The position numbers and the translations under genes are program-made. Shown here piece after piece: positions 1 to 12,000 of a stretch of 64,000 bases of DNA (positions are counted from its first letter, which is position 1; each line of letters begins with the position of its first letter). The DNA comes from Epiperipatus broadwayi (taxonomy: Eukaryota > Onychophora > Udeonychophora > Euonychophora > Peripatidae). The DNA is taken from assembly GCA_028023455.1 (NCBI GenBank), contig JAQFVV010000030.1, positions 9,886,876-9,950,875 of the forward strand. The letters run 5' to 3'. The notes under the pieces were generated by a model, which did not search any database, was not told the DNA's origin, and saw only the letters and a program-made list of their open reading frames with translations.

Positions 1-1054
1 TTCCTTTTATTAATATTAATATTACACTACCATTATTCATCTGAAACATTCTTGGATGACTTCTACTATGTGGACAACGATCATGTGGAATACAGCCAAA
101 TTATCAGTATGAATGTTAATATTAATAACAAGCAATATATATAACAATAATAAAAATAATAAATATAACAATAATTTATTATTATTACTACTACTATTGT
201 TATTATTACTTCTGTGGATTGAAAGACAGTATTTTATTGTTGTTACAATATTTTTAAATTAACGGACATTTTATTTGTATATATATATGCACACATATAT
301 TATATATTTAATAATAAAATGTCTAATTTCTTTAAGATTTTCAACAGATTTTGCTAACTATTATGTTTTATCACTGCTTATTTATTGATTTCGGAATTGG
401 ACAGCTCATAAAAGAGTAATTCAAAGATTGTGCTTATCTGACAAATTCAAATCCTCCTGGATTTACTTTGTCTAATTACCAAACAATATACAGGTTTTAA
501 TCCAGATATCTAAAAATAATTCTAAGCTTGCTTCGAAAATCCTCAGTTGTCTGAAAAAAAAAATCAACTCAATACTTAGAATTTATATAATGGATTTGGG
601 AAGCTATCACTTTAAATATATTATAAGGCAAATTTACATATACAATTACATTATAATTAATTGTATAAATAACAAATGTTTTCGATTATTTTGTTGGTAA
701 TCTTTATCAACTGAAATTAAACTTACATGGGTAAAAAACAGAAAATATCATATGATATGCCAATATAAAATTATAAAATCTGTTTATGAGAATTGCATTT
801 TTTCCTTTTTTTATTTTTATAGTCACATATAAACTTGCGAGGTGTTTATAATAATAATAATAATAATAAAAACTGACGTAGCTGTGGAATCATTATTTAC
901 TTTAGTTTTCATGCAACTATAAAGTAACTGATATTCCCTTAATTATTTTTATATATCATCTTGATTAGAACTTATTGTGCATATAGATATTTTGATAATA
1001 TTAGATTTTTGTTTTTTAGGTATAGCATTCTTAAAATTATTGACAAATTTATTC
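1..1054. other. A+T-rich sequence, no gene seen
   Basis: I see no coding region. The stretch contains simple ATT/ATA-rich tracts near 142-210 and 849-868 and otherwise unremarkable A+T-rich sequence. Confidence 0.6.
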
Positions 1055-1688
1055 ATATTTAGTGGTAATTAAAATTATCCCAAATCCAAAACTCAACCAG
1101 ACTAGCCAAGAAAAAATCAAATCAAAAACAGAACCAATGGTTGGTTTCACTATTACAAGCAGACTTCTCAAGTGTGAAGAACTACAAAACAACACCATAT
1201 TTATATTAAACATTACCCACAAATCCATTTACTTTCTATCCACCCTTAATATTAAAAGAACTTTTAAATAAGTTAATTGCCTCAGAATAATAAATTTTCA
1301 ATAATAAAGATTCTTTAATTTTTCTTTTTATTTCATTTCTCTCGAAGAAGACAACTAAGACTAATAGTGTGGCCTGTATCTTTTTATTTTAAAATTCTTT
1401 TAATCTTAAACCACTAAACATCACATGATCACTATTTGTTATGCCTGTTTCTTTTAATCTTAAAGGTGGAAGGGAAGGAAGTGGATTTGTGGGGAATGTT
1501 TAATATAAATATGATATTGATTTGCAGTTTTTTACACTTGAGAAATCTGCTTGTAGCAGTGAAACCATTGTTTGTGTTTTTGATTTCATTTTTTCTTGGC
1601 TAGTCTGGTTGAGTTTTGGATTTGGGGTAATTTTAATTATTTATTGACTAGTTTAGCTTTATGCTTGTAATGATTATATTTAGTGGTA
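1055..1688. repeat. Foldback element P1 (about 200-bp inverted arms)
   Basis: The segment at about 1066-1262 reappears inverted at about 1449-1638 with good identity, separated by about 185 bp. The 13-mer ATATTTAGTGGTA occurs at 1055-1067 and again at 1676-1688, so it may be a target duplication. It also resembles the family A 3' end (TTTAGTGGTTTA), so it could instead be element sequence. The spacer contains an antisense family A 3'-end fragment at about 1408-1445. Short open frames over the arms are not genes. Confidence 0.7.
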
Positions 1689-2806
1689 TACAAAAGGAAA
1701 CATCGGAAACATCCTCAAATGCTATGAATTTAAATAGATTATTATTTTTTAAAAAAAGACATAGATATTTATTTTTTATTAATTTTTTTGTTGAATTTAT
1801 TTAATGTGTGTAACATTTATGTAAACAATTCAACATTTTGCACTTTATTACCTTTCTAATTATGTAGCTTCTTATTATAATACAAAAAACATTTAAAGTT
1901 CACTGTCTTATGTATAATTGACATCTTTCATTTAAAGGAGATATATACTTTTCGTTAAATGAATTTTATAAAAAAAAATTATACTTAAAATAGTCACTGG
2001 ATTTAGATATTTATGAGTTTAAAAATCAATAACTCTATTTTGCTCTTTACTTAAAGTTCAATTTAGATTATTAGACTATTTAATTTATATAGAAGCAAGG
2101 CAATAATATCCTCCCTCATCTACATGCAAAAATATTATTTAAATAGAAGTCTTCAAACATAAATAATAAACAATTGAATATTTTAACTACCTGTTTAAAT
2201 AAATTTAATTTCGGTTGATAATGATTATTAATAAAGTAATATAAAATACCTCTGTTCATTAATATTACATGCAATTATTGGTTTGAAGGCAGTAATTTCA
2301 TAAAAACTTTCATGTATTCTATGGGGTAAAAAATGTATAACATTTAAACAATGTCTAAAAAATATTCACCTATTTTTTATGGAGAAAAGCCTAAAATATT
2401 TGGAAATATATAAGTAGAGATTTATCTTTCACTCATAGATTAATAATGACCATATGATAATCAATAAAAATTTAAATAGGTAAAGATGTTTAAAATATAT
2501 CTTAGAAATTGACAGTGTTGTTTGATTACTGTTTACACTAAGTAGCAAAACTAGTTCCTAAAAACTTAAAAAATATTATTTGTTATTTATAGGATGTGGA
2601 CAATAATTATACCATTAGATTTCACAATTGAAAGATTTTATTTAGTATTAACCATATCTAAACATCTTCAGTAGAAAAAAATTTAAACAGTGATTTGGCT
2701 AATCAAAAACCATTCTTCCAAATCATTCATTATCCAACCATAATGTTCCCAAAACCAACCCTCCAACATTAAAACATTCACATCATAAGTTTATATAAAT
2801 TTTCAC
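1689..2806. other. A+T-rich sequence, no gene seen
   Basis: No recognisable gene or repeat family apart from homopolymer-rich tracts. Confidence 0.55.
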
Positions 2807-3437
2807 AACAGATTGTTTTTAAGCCAATAAACATCACATGGCCATCACCTCTTATGCTTGTGTATAACTGTTGTTAAAACGAAAAAACTCACTATACATA
2901 TTGCCACACACAGCAAGATAGAGTAATCAATGGATGCCAGAAGGCTTGTGCATAAAATCCTCATCTAGTGCCTACTCATCCAATATCCCCAGACTAGTGT
3001 CTGGCTTGTGGCCTTCATCAGTGAGGAGGCTTGGATCTGAGAGCACTGCACCTAGATTTTAGGATCTAACACAACCCTCCAGCAACTGCCTTTTATCTCC
3101 ATTTAACTACAAAACTATGAGTTTTAAACTGCTAATGGGTTTGTATTGAAAACATTAAGATGTTTTCAGTTTAAGACTCATAGTTTTGTAGTTAAATGGA
3201 GATAAAAAGTGTTTGCTGGAGGGTTGCATTAGATCCTAAGATCTAGGTGCAGTGCTCTCAGATCCAAGCCTCCTCACTGATGAAGCCACAAGCCAGAAAC
3301 TAGTCTGGGGATATTGGATGAGTAGGCACTAGATGGGGATTTTATATGCACAAGCCTTCTGGCATCCATTGTTTACTCTAGCTTGCTGTGTGTGGCTATA
3401 CGTATAGTGAGTTTTGCCTGTTTTAACAGATTGTTTT
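2807..3437 (-). mobile_element. Family A foldback copy A1 with 13-bp target duplication
   Basis: The element spans 2820-3424 and is flanked by perfect 13-bp direct repeats, AACAGATTGTTTT, at 2807-2819 and 3425-3437. Its sense strand is minus: the complete 3' tail lies at the left and the truncated inverted 5' arm ends at the right with GCCTGTTTT. The arms (about 2880-3125 and 3165-3424) pair almost throughout and enclose a short loop. Hammerhead sequences lie in both arms (2980-3034 minus and 3264-3317 plus), but each is damaged: GAAAC has become GACAC in one and a base is missing from stem II in the other. Both arms carry the ACTCACTATAC subfamily variant shared with copy A10. Confidence 0.85.
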
Positions 3438-5746
3438 GTTAGATAAGCAAACATCTAAGTAAGTTTTGAATTCTGAGGAAATTTGTTCTCAGATTATTTT
3501 ATTGATCATTTAGCTATAATTCTTCAAAATATTTTTTGGTCTTTCTCAGTAAAGAGTTTTGATCTCAGATAATTCTATACAAAAGATATTATCTCATTTC
3601 TAATAAATTTGGTATTATCTTTTATACCATTCATTTTATACATTAAAAAATTTAGCAATTACAGTATCAATCCTATAAGTATTCAAGTATTATCTATTTC
3701 TTTTATATTCAGAAAAATCTCATACTAGTTATTTTTTACTAGTTCTTAGGATTCTGTTTGGAAAAGGACTCAATGTTAAAATTAACATGTATTTTTATTT
3801 AATTAATTTAATTACATTGGTTATATGTAGGATTATTATGCTGCTAAATACAATGCATAAAAGTAACATAAGAATTCCTATATTTTATAACATAAAATCA
3901 ATAGAAAAATTTTGTTAAAGAATTTTCCATAAGATTTTGAAAAGTTTTTTGGATGTGATAATATTGAGTCTGTTGTTGTGAAGGCATATTTTCACTATAT
4001 TGGTCCATATGAAGGATATGAATAGTAGCAGGGCATTTTAAAAAAGCATTTAATGATAAACTTGAGAATATTTTTGTGAGAAGGCAGACCACACATTATA
4101 ATATATTATCTTTAAAATGTTCTTAAAAAATACAATATTATTGGTAGAATATGACTGAAGAGTGAATATAATACAGTTATAATTAAGTAAAATGAAGTAT
4201 TTTTTAAAAAAGTTTGCTATAGAAAGAGTTAAAAGAAAGTCTCATCAAAATATTAAATAGAGATTAAAGGATCAGCTTATAATATGTGTGGTCATATTAC
4301 AGGTTCGTGGATAGGCTTTTATTGACACCATGAAATTTGTCTTTAATCTTTCTGTTTGTTTTTTTCTGTTTTTCTCCTTTGAAATTAAATGGCTATACTC
4401 ATTTATGATTGATTGCTGATTTTCATCACAATATCATTTATGGCAGTGTTTACACTATTTTATCTAATCCCTGTACATATATAAGATAACATTCTGTCCA
4501 CCAATCATTAATGACTATTTAATACATTATATATATATACCTATTAATGTATGTATATTATTGGTGTTTTAATACACTTGAAAATTTAAAAATAACAAAG
4601 TAAATAAAACATCAAAATATTTATTTAAACCCCTTTTATTACTGTTATTATTTTTTATACGTTATTAAATAAAAACATAGCATATATAAATTTCTTCAAA
4701 GATTAAAATTACACTACTTCAAATTTAAATAGGAGCTGTTTCTATATATATAACAAAAGTAAACGTGAATGTTTTAAATCAACACATTTATGTAATTGTA
4801 TGATATGAAAACAACTATGCTAAATCAAAGCTTCTATTCAATTAATCCTCTTAATTTCAGAATGTTGTTTTAATATTTTATTAAGCCTGTTCATGACCTT
4901 CTTATGACCATCTTTGTAACTACCTTCACTTTCTGACCAAATTATTGAAATCATGATATATGTATGCTATTATGTAAAACATGCAATAATTACCGTGTTG
5001 CTAAGATACAATTTCATTTTTTATTTTTTAAAGGGGGAAAAATGATATAAATTTCTTTGCATTTATCAAAAATTTTTAGTTTAAAGAATAAAATAAAACG
5101 TTTTAAGCTAACTTAATTAATCTCTTTTTAATTAAATTACAAAATCATCTTTAAATAGAAATTACAATGGAGATAACTGGACTGATAAGATAAATAGACT
5201 TTCATGTACGTTGAGCTGAATTATATCATGCTACGTGAAACCTCACTAGTATAATCATAAAAGACCCAGAAATATAAATTAGATATAAAGAATTTATGCA
5301 TATATAAATGCATTTTTCATTCAAACAAATGACAATGTTAATAAAATAACCTGATTAGAAATATAATAAAATGATAAATAAAGCTAAATTAATTCCAAAA
5401 CAAAATTGAATGATATACTGAAAAAAAAATTTTCATTATAATAAACATAAGCAAGCATTATTTAAGTGTGTGTGCATAAATATATGCACAAAGTTGCTAA
5501 ATAGGCAATTTCAAGGTAAAGAGTTTTTCCAGCATTCTTCAACTAAGAAACGGAGAAAGAAAAGACATTACAAAGTAATCAAAATTTGAAGGGTGAGAAA
5601 TTAGGAGTTCTCCCTCCTTGTTTTATTTTCTAGCTAAAATGAGCTGTATATCAATTCACAAACTAATGATTTGATTGATAGCTGGAAATAAAATCAAAGT
5701 TTCTCCTAAATTTAAACTCAGGTCACTGGCATGGTAGGAAGATGTG
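3438..5746. other. A+T-rich sequence, no gene seen
   Basis: About 2.3 kb without a recognisable gene or repeat family. Short open frames here have no family resemblance. Confidence 0.55.
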
Positions 5747-5878
5747 TTAAACTTTTTTTTTTTAAGTGTCATAGCATCGGCCGGGACGCGAACCCGCAAC
5801 CCGGGCAACTGCCTGCAAGTGCAAGGCAGTTGCGCTGACCTCTCGACCACCAATGCAAGACAATCAATTAAACCTTTT
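5747..5878 (-). mobile_element. Short tRNA-derived SINE, family B copy 1
   Basis: On the minus strand the copy starts near 5861 with a tRNA-like head: an A-box-like TGGTCGAGAGG, then a long hairpin (CAACTGCC pairing with GGCAGTTG), then the B-box-like GGGTTCGCGTCC. It ends in GCTATGACACTT followed by an A-rich tail (the T-run at about 5753-5763). The flanks share TTAAAC(C)TTTTT, an imperfect target duplication. With a body of only about 100 bp it is a very short SINE and would depend on a LINE for movement. The open frame across it is incidental. Confidence 0.8.
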
Positions 5879-7100
5879 TAGAACAAAATTTTAGAATTCA
5901 ACATTTTTTCATGTCACCTAGAAATTACATTGAATAGTACTAAAAATATTTCAGCTAATTATAAAATGTATTAATTAATAAAAAATATTATTTTATCTTA
6001 CCGAATAAAATCCATTTATTATTTTAATTTAAACAATATCTTGTTTTTACAATGACTGCACCCCCCCCCCCTCAAATTTAAAAGATATCTCTAAGTTGTT
6101 GCTATTTAAACAGGCATTGCCGTTTTTGTATGTTTTTTTTTTTTTAAAAAATCATAAGATGTTGAGGAATTGGCAATCCTCATTGTTTAAAACTTATTTA
6201 ATATTTATTAAATTATTTTGACTATTGTATTTCTTATTTTTGCACTCATCTTATTGATAGTCTATGGTCATATGATACGATATTATTTAAAGGTACACTA
6301 TTAAGTGCTACTAATATTAGTTGTTATTATTTGTATCTATATTTTAAATATTGAGGCTTAGTTATTATCAGATAAAGTTTGGGTATAATAAAATTTCCTT
6401 TGTTATTCACCTGTATCAATTATAAGATTTATAATTAAATAATAAAACCTAAAAATCTTATTTATTATACTTAATTATTTTAAACCCTGAGATAACATTA
6501 AATGTGATTTATTTACATTTGTAAACTAAGAAAGAATCTACTAGACATATCGTTATTGCAAGATGTCTTTATTACTCTACATATTTTATAGTTACAGGCA
6601 TTTATTATTATAACTCTGAAATATTATTAATTAATATCTACATATAAAAATTTAGCTACATTACGAGAGTTGCTTACTTATTCCTGGTTAAGCTAAGATT
6701 TTGGTTAATCACCATTTTGTTGTTATTTTTGATTATAACACTTATTCAATAGATCTAACTTAGCTCATTCTTTTTGACAGTTACAATATATATAAATGAC
6801 ATCTTATCCAGGTTTATCAGTATATGATTTACAGTATTAATGTTCTTATATTTCAGCTAGATTACATCAACTATTGTGAATGTTATTATAAAAAAAATAT
6901 TGTAAAGGCATGTTAAGCTTGATGTTTAACAAGATTAAAGGTCTGACTAATAAAAAATGAAGAACAGAAATTTTTAAATATATATAGATGAGTGAAGAAC
7001 AATAATAAATTAAAAATTAGAAACTATTCAAATGAATGAGTTTTAAAAAATTATCCTAAATGTAATGGCATTTATATGTAGTCATATTTGTTGATACAAT
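5879..7100. other. A+T-rich sequence, no gene seen
   Basis: Holds a poly-C run at 6061-6071 and homopolymer T/A tracts. No gene or repeat family recognised. Confidence 0.55.
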
Positions 7101-7184
7101 CTGGCCTTTTAAAGATTTAACTGACTTCTCTGATTTTACATTGGTGGAGAGGGTCATGCACAGATTGGATCCTGGTGTTTGAGC

Positions 7185-7365
7185 AATATAGCTTTATTTA
7201 TATAATGTAGGACTATTTCCATCATATTAAATATTGAATGTCTTTAGAAAAATTTAAACTTTAATTAAATTTTGTCAGTTACATTCAACTGTCAGTAATA
7301 GCACACATTTATAGTTTGCATCTATAATATAGAGGGAGCTGATAATGATGACTGATGCTAAATTA
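7185..7365 (-). repeat. Degraded family D fragment (antisense)
   Basis: The order of short blocks (GGACTATTTCCATC, ATATTAAATATTGAATGTC, TTTAAACTTTAATTAAA, ACATTCAACTGTCAGTAATAG) matches the antisense family D arm at 53330-53480, with many substitutions. Old copy with unclear ends. Confidence 0.5.
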
Positions 7366-7597
7366 CATGATCATATTCATTTCTCCTAGAACTCATATGA
7401 TAATTGCTCATACCTTTGTAAGAATCACCACAAACTCTACTTGAAATTTAATAAACTCTGTGGGCCTCAAGGGGAACTGAATCTCTGGCTTGGACAGAAT
7501 GTTGCAATTTTTTGTTAGTGGTATATGCTAAGTGAATATTATAATGTTTTAGATCACATTCAATACCATCTGTAGTTCCTTTTGTATAAGAATAAAG

Positions 7598-8990
7598 ACT
7601 TATAGTTGAAGTTTTTTTCTTTCTTTTGTTTTTTATTGTGATTGTTTTAGGTCTGAAATAATGCTTTGTTTATAATACCATTATTATAATTATTAGCTAA
7701 TAAGATATTACTAATATCATTTAACTGAAAGAATAACTACTCTAATAAAAGAATTTTGGCTACAGAAAAGATTTGGGCAGATAATAATGAGATAAAAATT
7801 GTAAGCATCTAGCTGTGCATGCAGCTTTTCTGAAAATGGATAAATGAATATTATGATTTTTGATGTGAGTACTTCAAGAAAAAGAAACTTCCTATTAATC
7901 TTTATTTCTTTTGTAAGCTTAATATGAGAAAGGATATGGTTTGTATATAAGAAAAGTTGTAATTTATTCTTATCATGTTGTCAGGCAACAAAAGTCATCT
8001 ATGTATCTGAGCTAATGAGAAATTTTAAAGTACAACTGTTTAAGAAATATCCTGGAGGATCTGTAAGAGAACTTAAAATCATCTTACAATGCTATCCATT
8101 GCACAAGATAATCAAAAGACAATGATGATAAAGCTTTAATTTTAGCTTCTTAGTGTTGCAATTTATTGAACTATATTTAAAATCCTAAACTGGATTCCAA
8201 GAGATTGTAAAAGACCCAGATAGAGACCACATGCAAGATGGATGAATGAAATAATGCGTGCAAGGGTGATGTGGAGAAGAGAGGTTAAACATCAGAGAAG
8301 ATGGATTGAACTTAGAGAGATCTTCATCTTGCAGTAGATCGATAATGTTTGATGATAATGATGATGATTATTACCTTAGCTAATTATTGTCTTTTGAGAC
8401 TTATTTTATTATAAGCACATTTTCAGCATTCAAATGGCTTTTGATTTGTTTATGGAATGCATGCTTTAAGATCAGTATCTTTAAAATTTCATGTTTGACT
8501 TAGCTACACAACTAATACATTTATTACCTAACAATATGATAAACTATATGACTTCTCTCATATAAATCATATTCATCCTCATATTAAGTTTAAAAAAAGA
8601 GCATAAACTGTTAGAATGCTTCTCTTCTTTAATGTATTTGTCATTAAAAATCATAATAGTTTTTGTTCATTTTCAAAACACCTCATCTCATAAGTAGATA
8701 CTTACAATTTTTATCTCTCATCATTTTGCTGAAGAATTGCACAAATTCAATCTATATATCATAGGGAAGGGAAAGTTTTTCATTTATAATTTACCTTCAA
8801 CAATTAATTTTATTAGTTTATATAAATGTAATAATTAATAATGGCAAAAAAAATTTTTTAGTAACATCTTATTAGCTAATGATTATAATAATGGAATTAT
8901 AAACAAAGCCTTATTTTAGATCCAAACAATCATACTACAAACTTAATGGAGTGTATATTTATTATATATAAAAACTACAACTATTGGAAT
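7598..8990. repeat. Large diverged palindrome G (arms about 0.55-0.6 kb)
   Basis: The left arm (about 7598-8180) and right arm (about 8380-8990) are inverted copies. Matching blocks include GATTGTTTTAGG with CCAAACAATC, TTATTAGCTAATGATTATAA with its reverse, GAGATAAAAATTGTAAGCAT with its reverse, and the AAGCTTAATATGAG and AATCAAAAGACAAT blocks further in. Identity drops inward but the order is fully collinear. The middle is occupied by an unrelated RTE 3' fragment. No protein-coding capacity is seen. Confidence 0.75.
8185..8375 (+). mobile_element. 5'-truncated RTE LINE 3' end
   Basis: The sequence from CTAAACTGGATTCCAAGAG onward matches the last ~170 bp of the RTE reading frame (as in 30367-33324 minus) and ends in the same ATG/ATGATT trinucleotide tail. 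It is a dead-on-arrival 5'-truncated copy, moderately mutated; the terminal codons are disrupted (CAGTGGATT has become CAGTAGATC). It sits in the centre of palindrome G. Confidence 0.85.
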
Positions 8991-9521
8991 CTGTATTTAT
9001 TATATATAAAAAAAAACTACTGTATTGCACATATTGTAAAACCCTATAATATTAAACTAGCATAAAGTACTAACAAAAAAATAATAACATTCTATCAAAA
9101 CCAAAGGAGTCAATCCTTCTTGAGGCTCATGAAGTTTATGGAATTTCATGTAGAGTTTGTGGAGCTTCCTAGGTGGATTTGAGCAGATGAATATATTAAT
9201 GCAATTAAACAGTACTCACCGTCACTCAATATTATGAATTAACACCAGGATCACATTCAGATGTGATCCTAGACCATCAAAATAAGATCAGAGGAGCTAT
9301 TAAAATTTTTAAAAGGCCAACTTGTATCAATAAAAACATGATTATGCATTTAAACCATCTTCCGTTTGTGAAAATTTTTTAAAACCTATAAATATGAAGA
9401 TATTTTGATTTTTTTTATCTATTGCATTACATCAAAAATATTCTGCTTTTGTCTTCTATTGGACAAACTTAATCTCATTATATACTAATGCTTACAACCC
9501 CTCTATAATGAATTTTTATAA
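8991..9521. other. A+T-rich sequence with one small hairpin
   Basis: No gene. Positions 9247-9270 form a perfect 10-bp inverted repeat (AGGATCACAT, 4-base loop, ATGTGATCCT). A local duplication of a TATTTATTATATATAAAA block lies at about 8955-9015. Confidence 0.55.
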
Positions 9522-9929
9522 TAACATTCAATACTAAAACAGTTAAAACTCTCCATACAGTAGTGTCACTCAATGCAAGACAGAGTAATCAAGGCTTGTG
9601 CATAAAATCCCTATCTAGTGCCTACTCATCCAATATCCCCCAACTAGTTTCTGGCTCATGGCCTTCAACAGTGAGGAGCCTTGGATCTGAGAGCACTACA
9701 CCTAGATCTTTGAATCTAATGCAACATTCCAGCAGCCACCTTTTATTTCTAGTCTGGAGATATTGGATGAGTAGCACTAGATAAGGATTTTATGCACAAG
9801 CCTTCTGGCATCCATTGATTGCTCTGGCTTGCTCTGAGTGGCACTATTGTATGGAAAGTTTTGCCTGTTTTAATAACAATTATCAGCAAGCATAAGAAAG
9901 GGTGATCATGTGATGTAACATTCAATACT
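9522..9929 (+). mobile_element. Family A foldback copy A2 with 14-bp target duplication
   Basis: The element at 9536-9915 is bounded by perfect 14-bp repeats TAACATTCAATACT (9522-9535 and 9916-9929). It begins at AAAACAG, runs as an inverted arm to about 9750, switches to sense at TTTTATTTCT/AGTCTGG, and ends with the conserved 3' end GATCATGTGATGT. The hammerhead in the inverted arm (9630-9684 minus) has CTGTTGA, so an invariant core base is lost. The open frames over this copy are spurious. Confidence 0.88.
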
Positions 9930-10730
9930 GTTAGTAGCCATTGTGCCCCAGCCAAACTGCTTGTATTTTATTACTATGAATGATACACAATGAACCTGGA
10001 TATTATATAATTTATATCTGCAATTCATGAGAATCTTCATTGCAATATACACTTTTTTGAAACATATAAATTAAAATATCGGAAAAACTCTCATGCTTCC
10101 CACGACCCTATGCCAAATCATACATTGACCCATCTGTTGTTTGAAGAATATAAGTTTTAATTATAATTAATAAAAATATTTCACCTAAAAAAAAGAAATG
10201 AAGTTGAGTTATTAAAAATGTTTGTTTAATAAAAAAACAAAACAGATCAAAATTATAATTGGTATAGAAATAATCTTTAATTTATTAAGTGATTAATAAT
10301 AATCATTATTGCACCTATCTGAAGTGGTTGATATTAATGTTATGAACACAAGAAGTTTGACACTGAATCAATATATATATATATGTTTGTATTGCAAATT
10401 GTTTTTTAAAAAAAGAATGTTAGTTTTCTAGTAAAAATGATTTTTAAAAGATAATTGATTGTCATTATATATTGAATTTTTTGCTTATCTTTTTCAATAA
10501 TATATATATATATATATGCAGTGTGTGTTTTTACTAGTAATATGAACAAGTATATTTTACAGCTTTGACTCTAATAATTTTAAATTTAAAGTAATGATTT
10601 ATAATAAGAATTAAATTTTATATACAATTGTTAAATTTTTAAATACTGTACTGCAAGAATAATAAATTTTGATAAAACCACCAAAACATCATAGGATCAT
10701 CATTTCATATGTTTACACATGCTGTTAATA
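9930..10730. other. A+T-rich sequence, no gene seen
   Basis: Contains AT dinucleotide runs near 10370-10385 and 10500-10517. No gene or repeat family recognised. Confidence 0.55.
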
Positions 10731-11237
10731 AGAGTACCAAACTTTCCATATAATAGTGCCACCAAGTGTAAGCCTTCATAATCAATGCCATTGTCTATAA
10801 AGTCTTGCATATGAAACAGGGATCATGTCATGTTTTGATGGTCTTACATCTATCCTGCTCATAGAATAATGGTGTCTGTGATTTTTGATATACCAAAGAC
10901 ACCGAACTATATAGATGCTGAACTGATTTCAGATTTATATACCCATACAAACAAATGAGCTTGGGTTGGAAAAGATATAGTGTTTTCATCTTGTGCTCCT
11001 AGCTTTATAGTCAACCAAATAGTTAAATGGTGGCTGCTGGGGGATTGCATTAGATCCTAAGATCTAGGTGTAATGCTCAAATCCAAGGCTCCTCACTGAT
11101 GAAAGCCACAAGCTAGAAACTAATCTGGAGAAGTTGGATGAATAGGCACTAGATAAGATTTTATGTACAAACCATCCTGCATCCATTGATTACAAAGACT
11201 TGCACTTGATGGCACTACTGTATGGAGAGTTGAGTAC
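10731..11237. mobile_element. Old family A copy A3
   Basis: An antisense arm (about 10737-10815) is followed by a sense 3'-tail piece running directly into the start of a unit (about 10823-10850), then a sense unit to GGAGAGTT at about 11231. A tail-to-head unit junction is therefore internal. A short GAGTAC repeat (10732-10737, 11232-11237) may be the remnant of a target duplication. The hammerhead at 11083-11137 keeps CTGATGA and GAAAC and has the A-U version of stem II (AGC/GCT), but the cleavage triplet is ATC. Confidence 0.75.
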
Positions 11238-11427
11238 TCTTAGTAAATTTTGATGTTTTATTATATGCAATATAAAGTAATGTGATGTAAAAATTAGAAA
11301 ATTTTAAAGTTATTAATTAATAAGTATTATGTAAAAGTATAACATAAATTCTACATACTAAAATCTATATGTGCATTTATTAAATAAATTTCAAATTAAA
11401 TAAAGAAAAACAAACAGAAATAAGTTC

Positions 11428-11493
11428 ATAGATAATTATATCTTTAAATCAAAAAATATTATAGATAATTATATCTTTACATCAAAAAATATT
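11428..11493. repeat. Tandem duplication, 33-bp unit x2
   Basis: Positions 11428-11460 and 11461-11493 are the same 33-bp unit with a single difference (CTTTAAATC versus CTTTACATC). Confidence 0.85.
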
Positions 11494-11633
11494 AATTTAA
11501 ATATGGGATGCTAAATAAAATGCATTATTAGATAAGTAAAACAAGACAAAACTCTCCGTACAGTAGTGCCACCCTGTGCCAACCAGAGTAATCATTGGAT
11601 GACAGAAGTATTGTGCATAAAATCTCTATCTAT

Positions 11634-11688
11634 CCAGTATCTCCAGACTAGTTTCTGGCTTGTGGCCTTCATCAGTGAGGAGCCTTGG
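11634..11688 (-). ncRNA. Hammerhead ribozyme (family A type), intact core
   Basis: Read on the minus strand: stem I strand TCCTCA, core CTGATGA, stem II GGC/GCC with loop CACAA, then GAAAC, a two-base TA loop, and the cleavage triplet GTC. The returning stem I strand is TGGAGA, with one C/A mismatch. Outer bases CCAA pair largely with CTGG across an internal loop. This is the type-I layout with a minimal stem III known from Penelope-like elements and retrozymes. Activity is predicted, not shown. Confidence 0.75.
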
Positions 11689-11945
11689 ATCTGAGAGCAC
11701 TGCATCTAAATCTTAGAATCTAATGCAACCCTCTAGCAGCCACCTTTTATCACTACTTAACCTATGAGAATGAAATTGAAAACACAATATTTTCAATCTA
11801 AGCTCAATAGCTTATATAGTCATATGAGTCTGAACTCAGTTCAGAAACCATACATTTTGGTGTCTTTGGCTGTTTAACAACCATAGCTACTACTATCCTA
11901 TTGGGCAGGATTAGATCCTAAGATCTAGGTGCAGTGCTCTCAGAT

Positions 11946-12000
11946 CCAAGGCTCCTCACTGAAGAAGGCCACATGCCAGAAACTAGTCTGGGGATATTGG
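11946..12000 (+). ncRNA. Hammerhead ribozyme (family A type), intact core
   Basis: The best copy in the window. Stem I is TCCTCA with TGGGGA (six pairs, one G-U), followed by an internal loop and CCAA with TTGG (four pairs). The core is CTGAAGA; the fifth base is the one hammerhead core position allowed to vary (CUGANGA). Stem II is GGC/GCC with loop CACAT, then GAAAC, TA and GTC. Stem III is a single C-G pair in cis, so efficient cleavage may need dimerised or tandem RNA, as reported for minimal hammerheads. Confidence 0.8.

Noticed and set aside
9563-9955. Two open frames of 73 and 68 codons as genes
   Set aside because: Both lie on opposite strands of family A copy A2 and reappear wherever the repeat occurs (for example 49033-49281, 55761-55979). 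They are repeat sequence.
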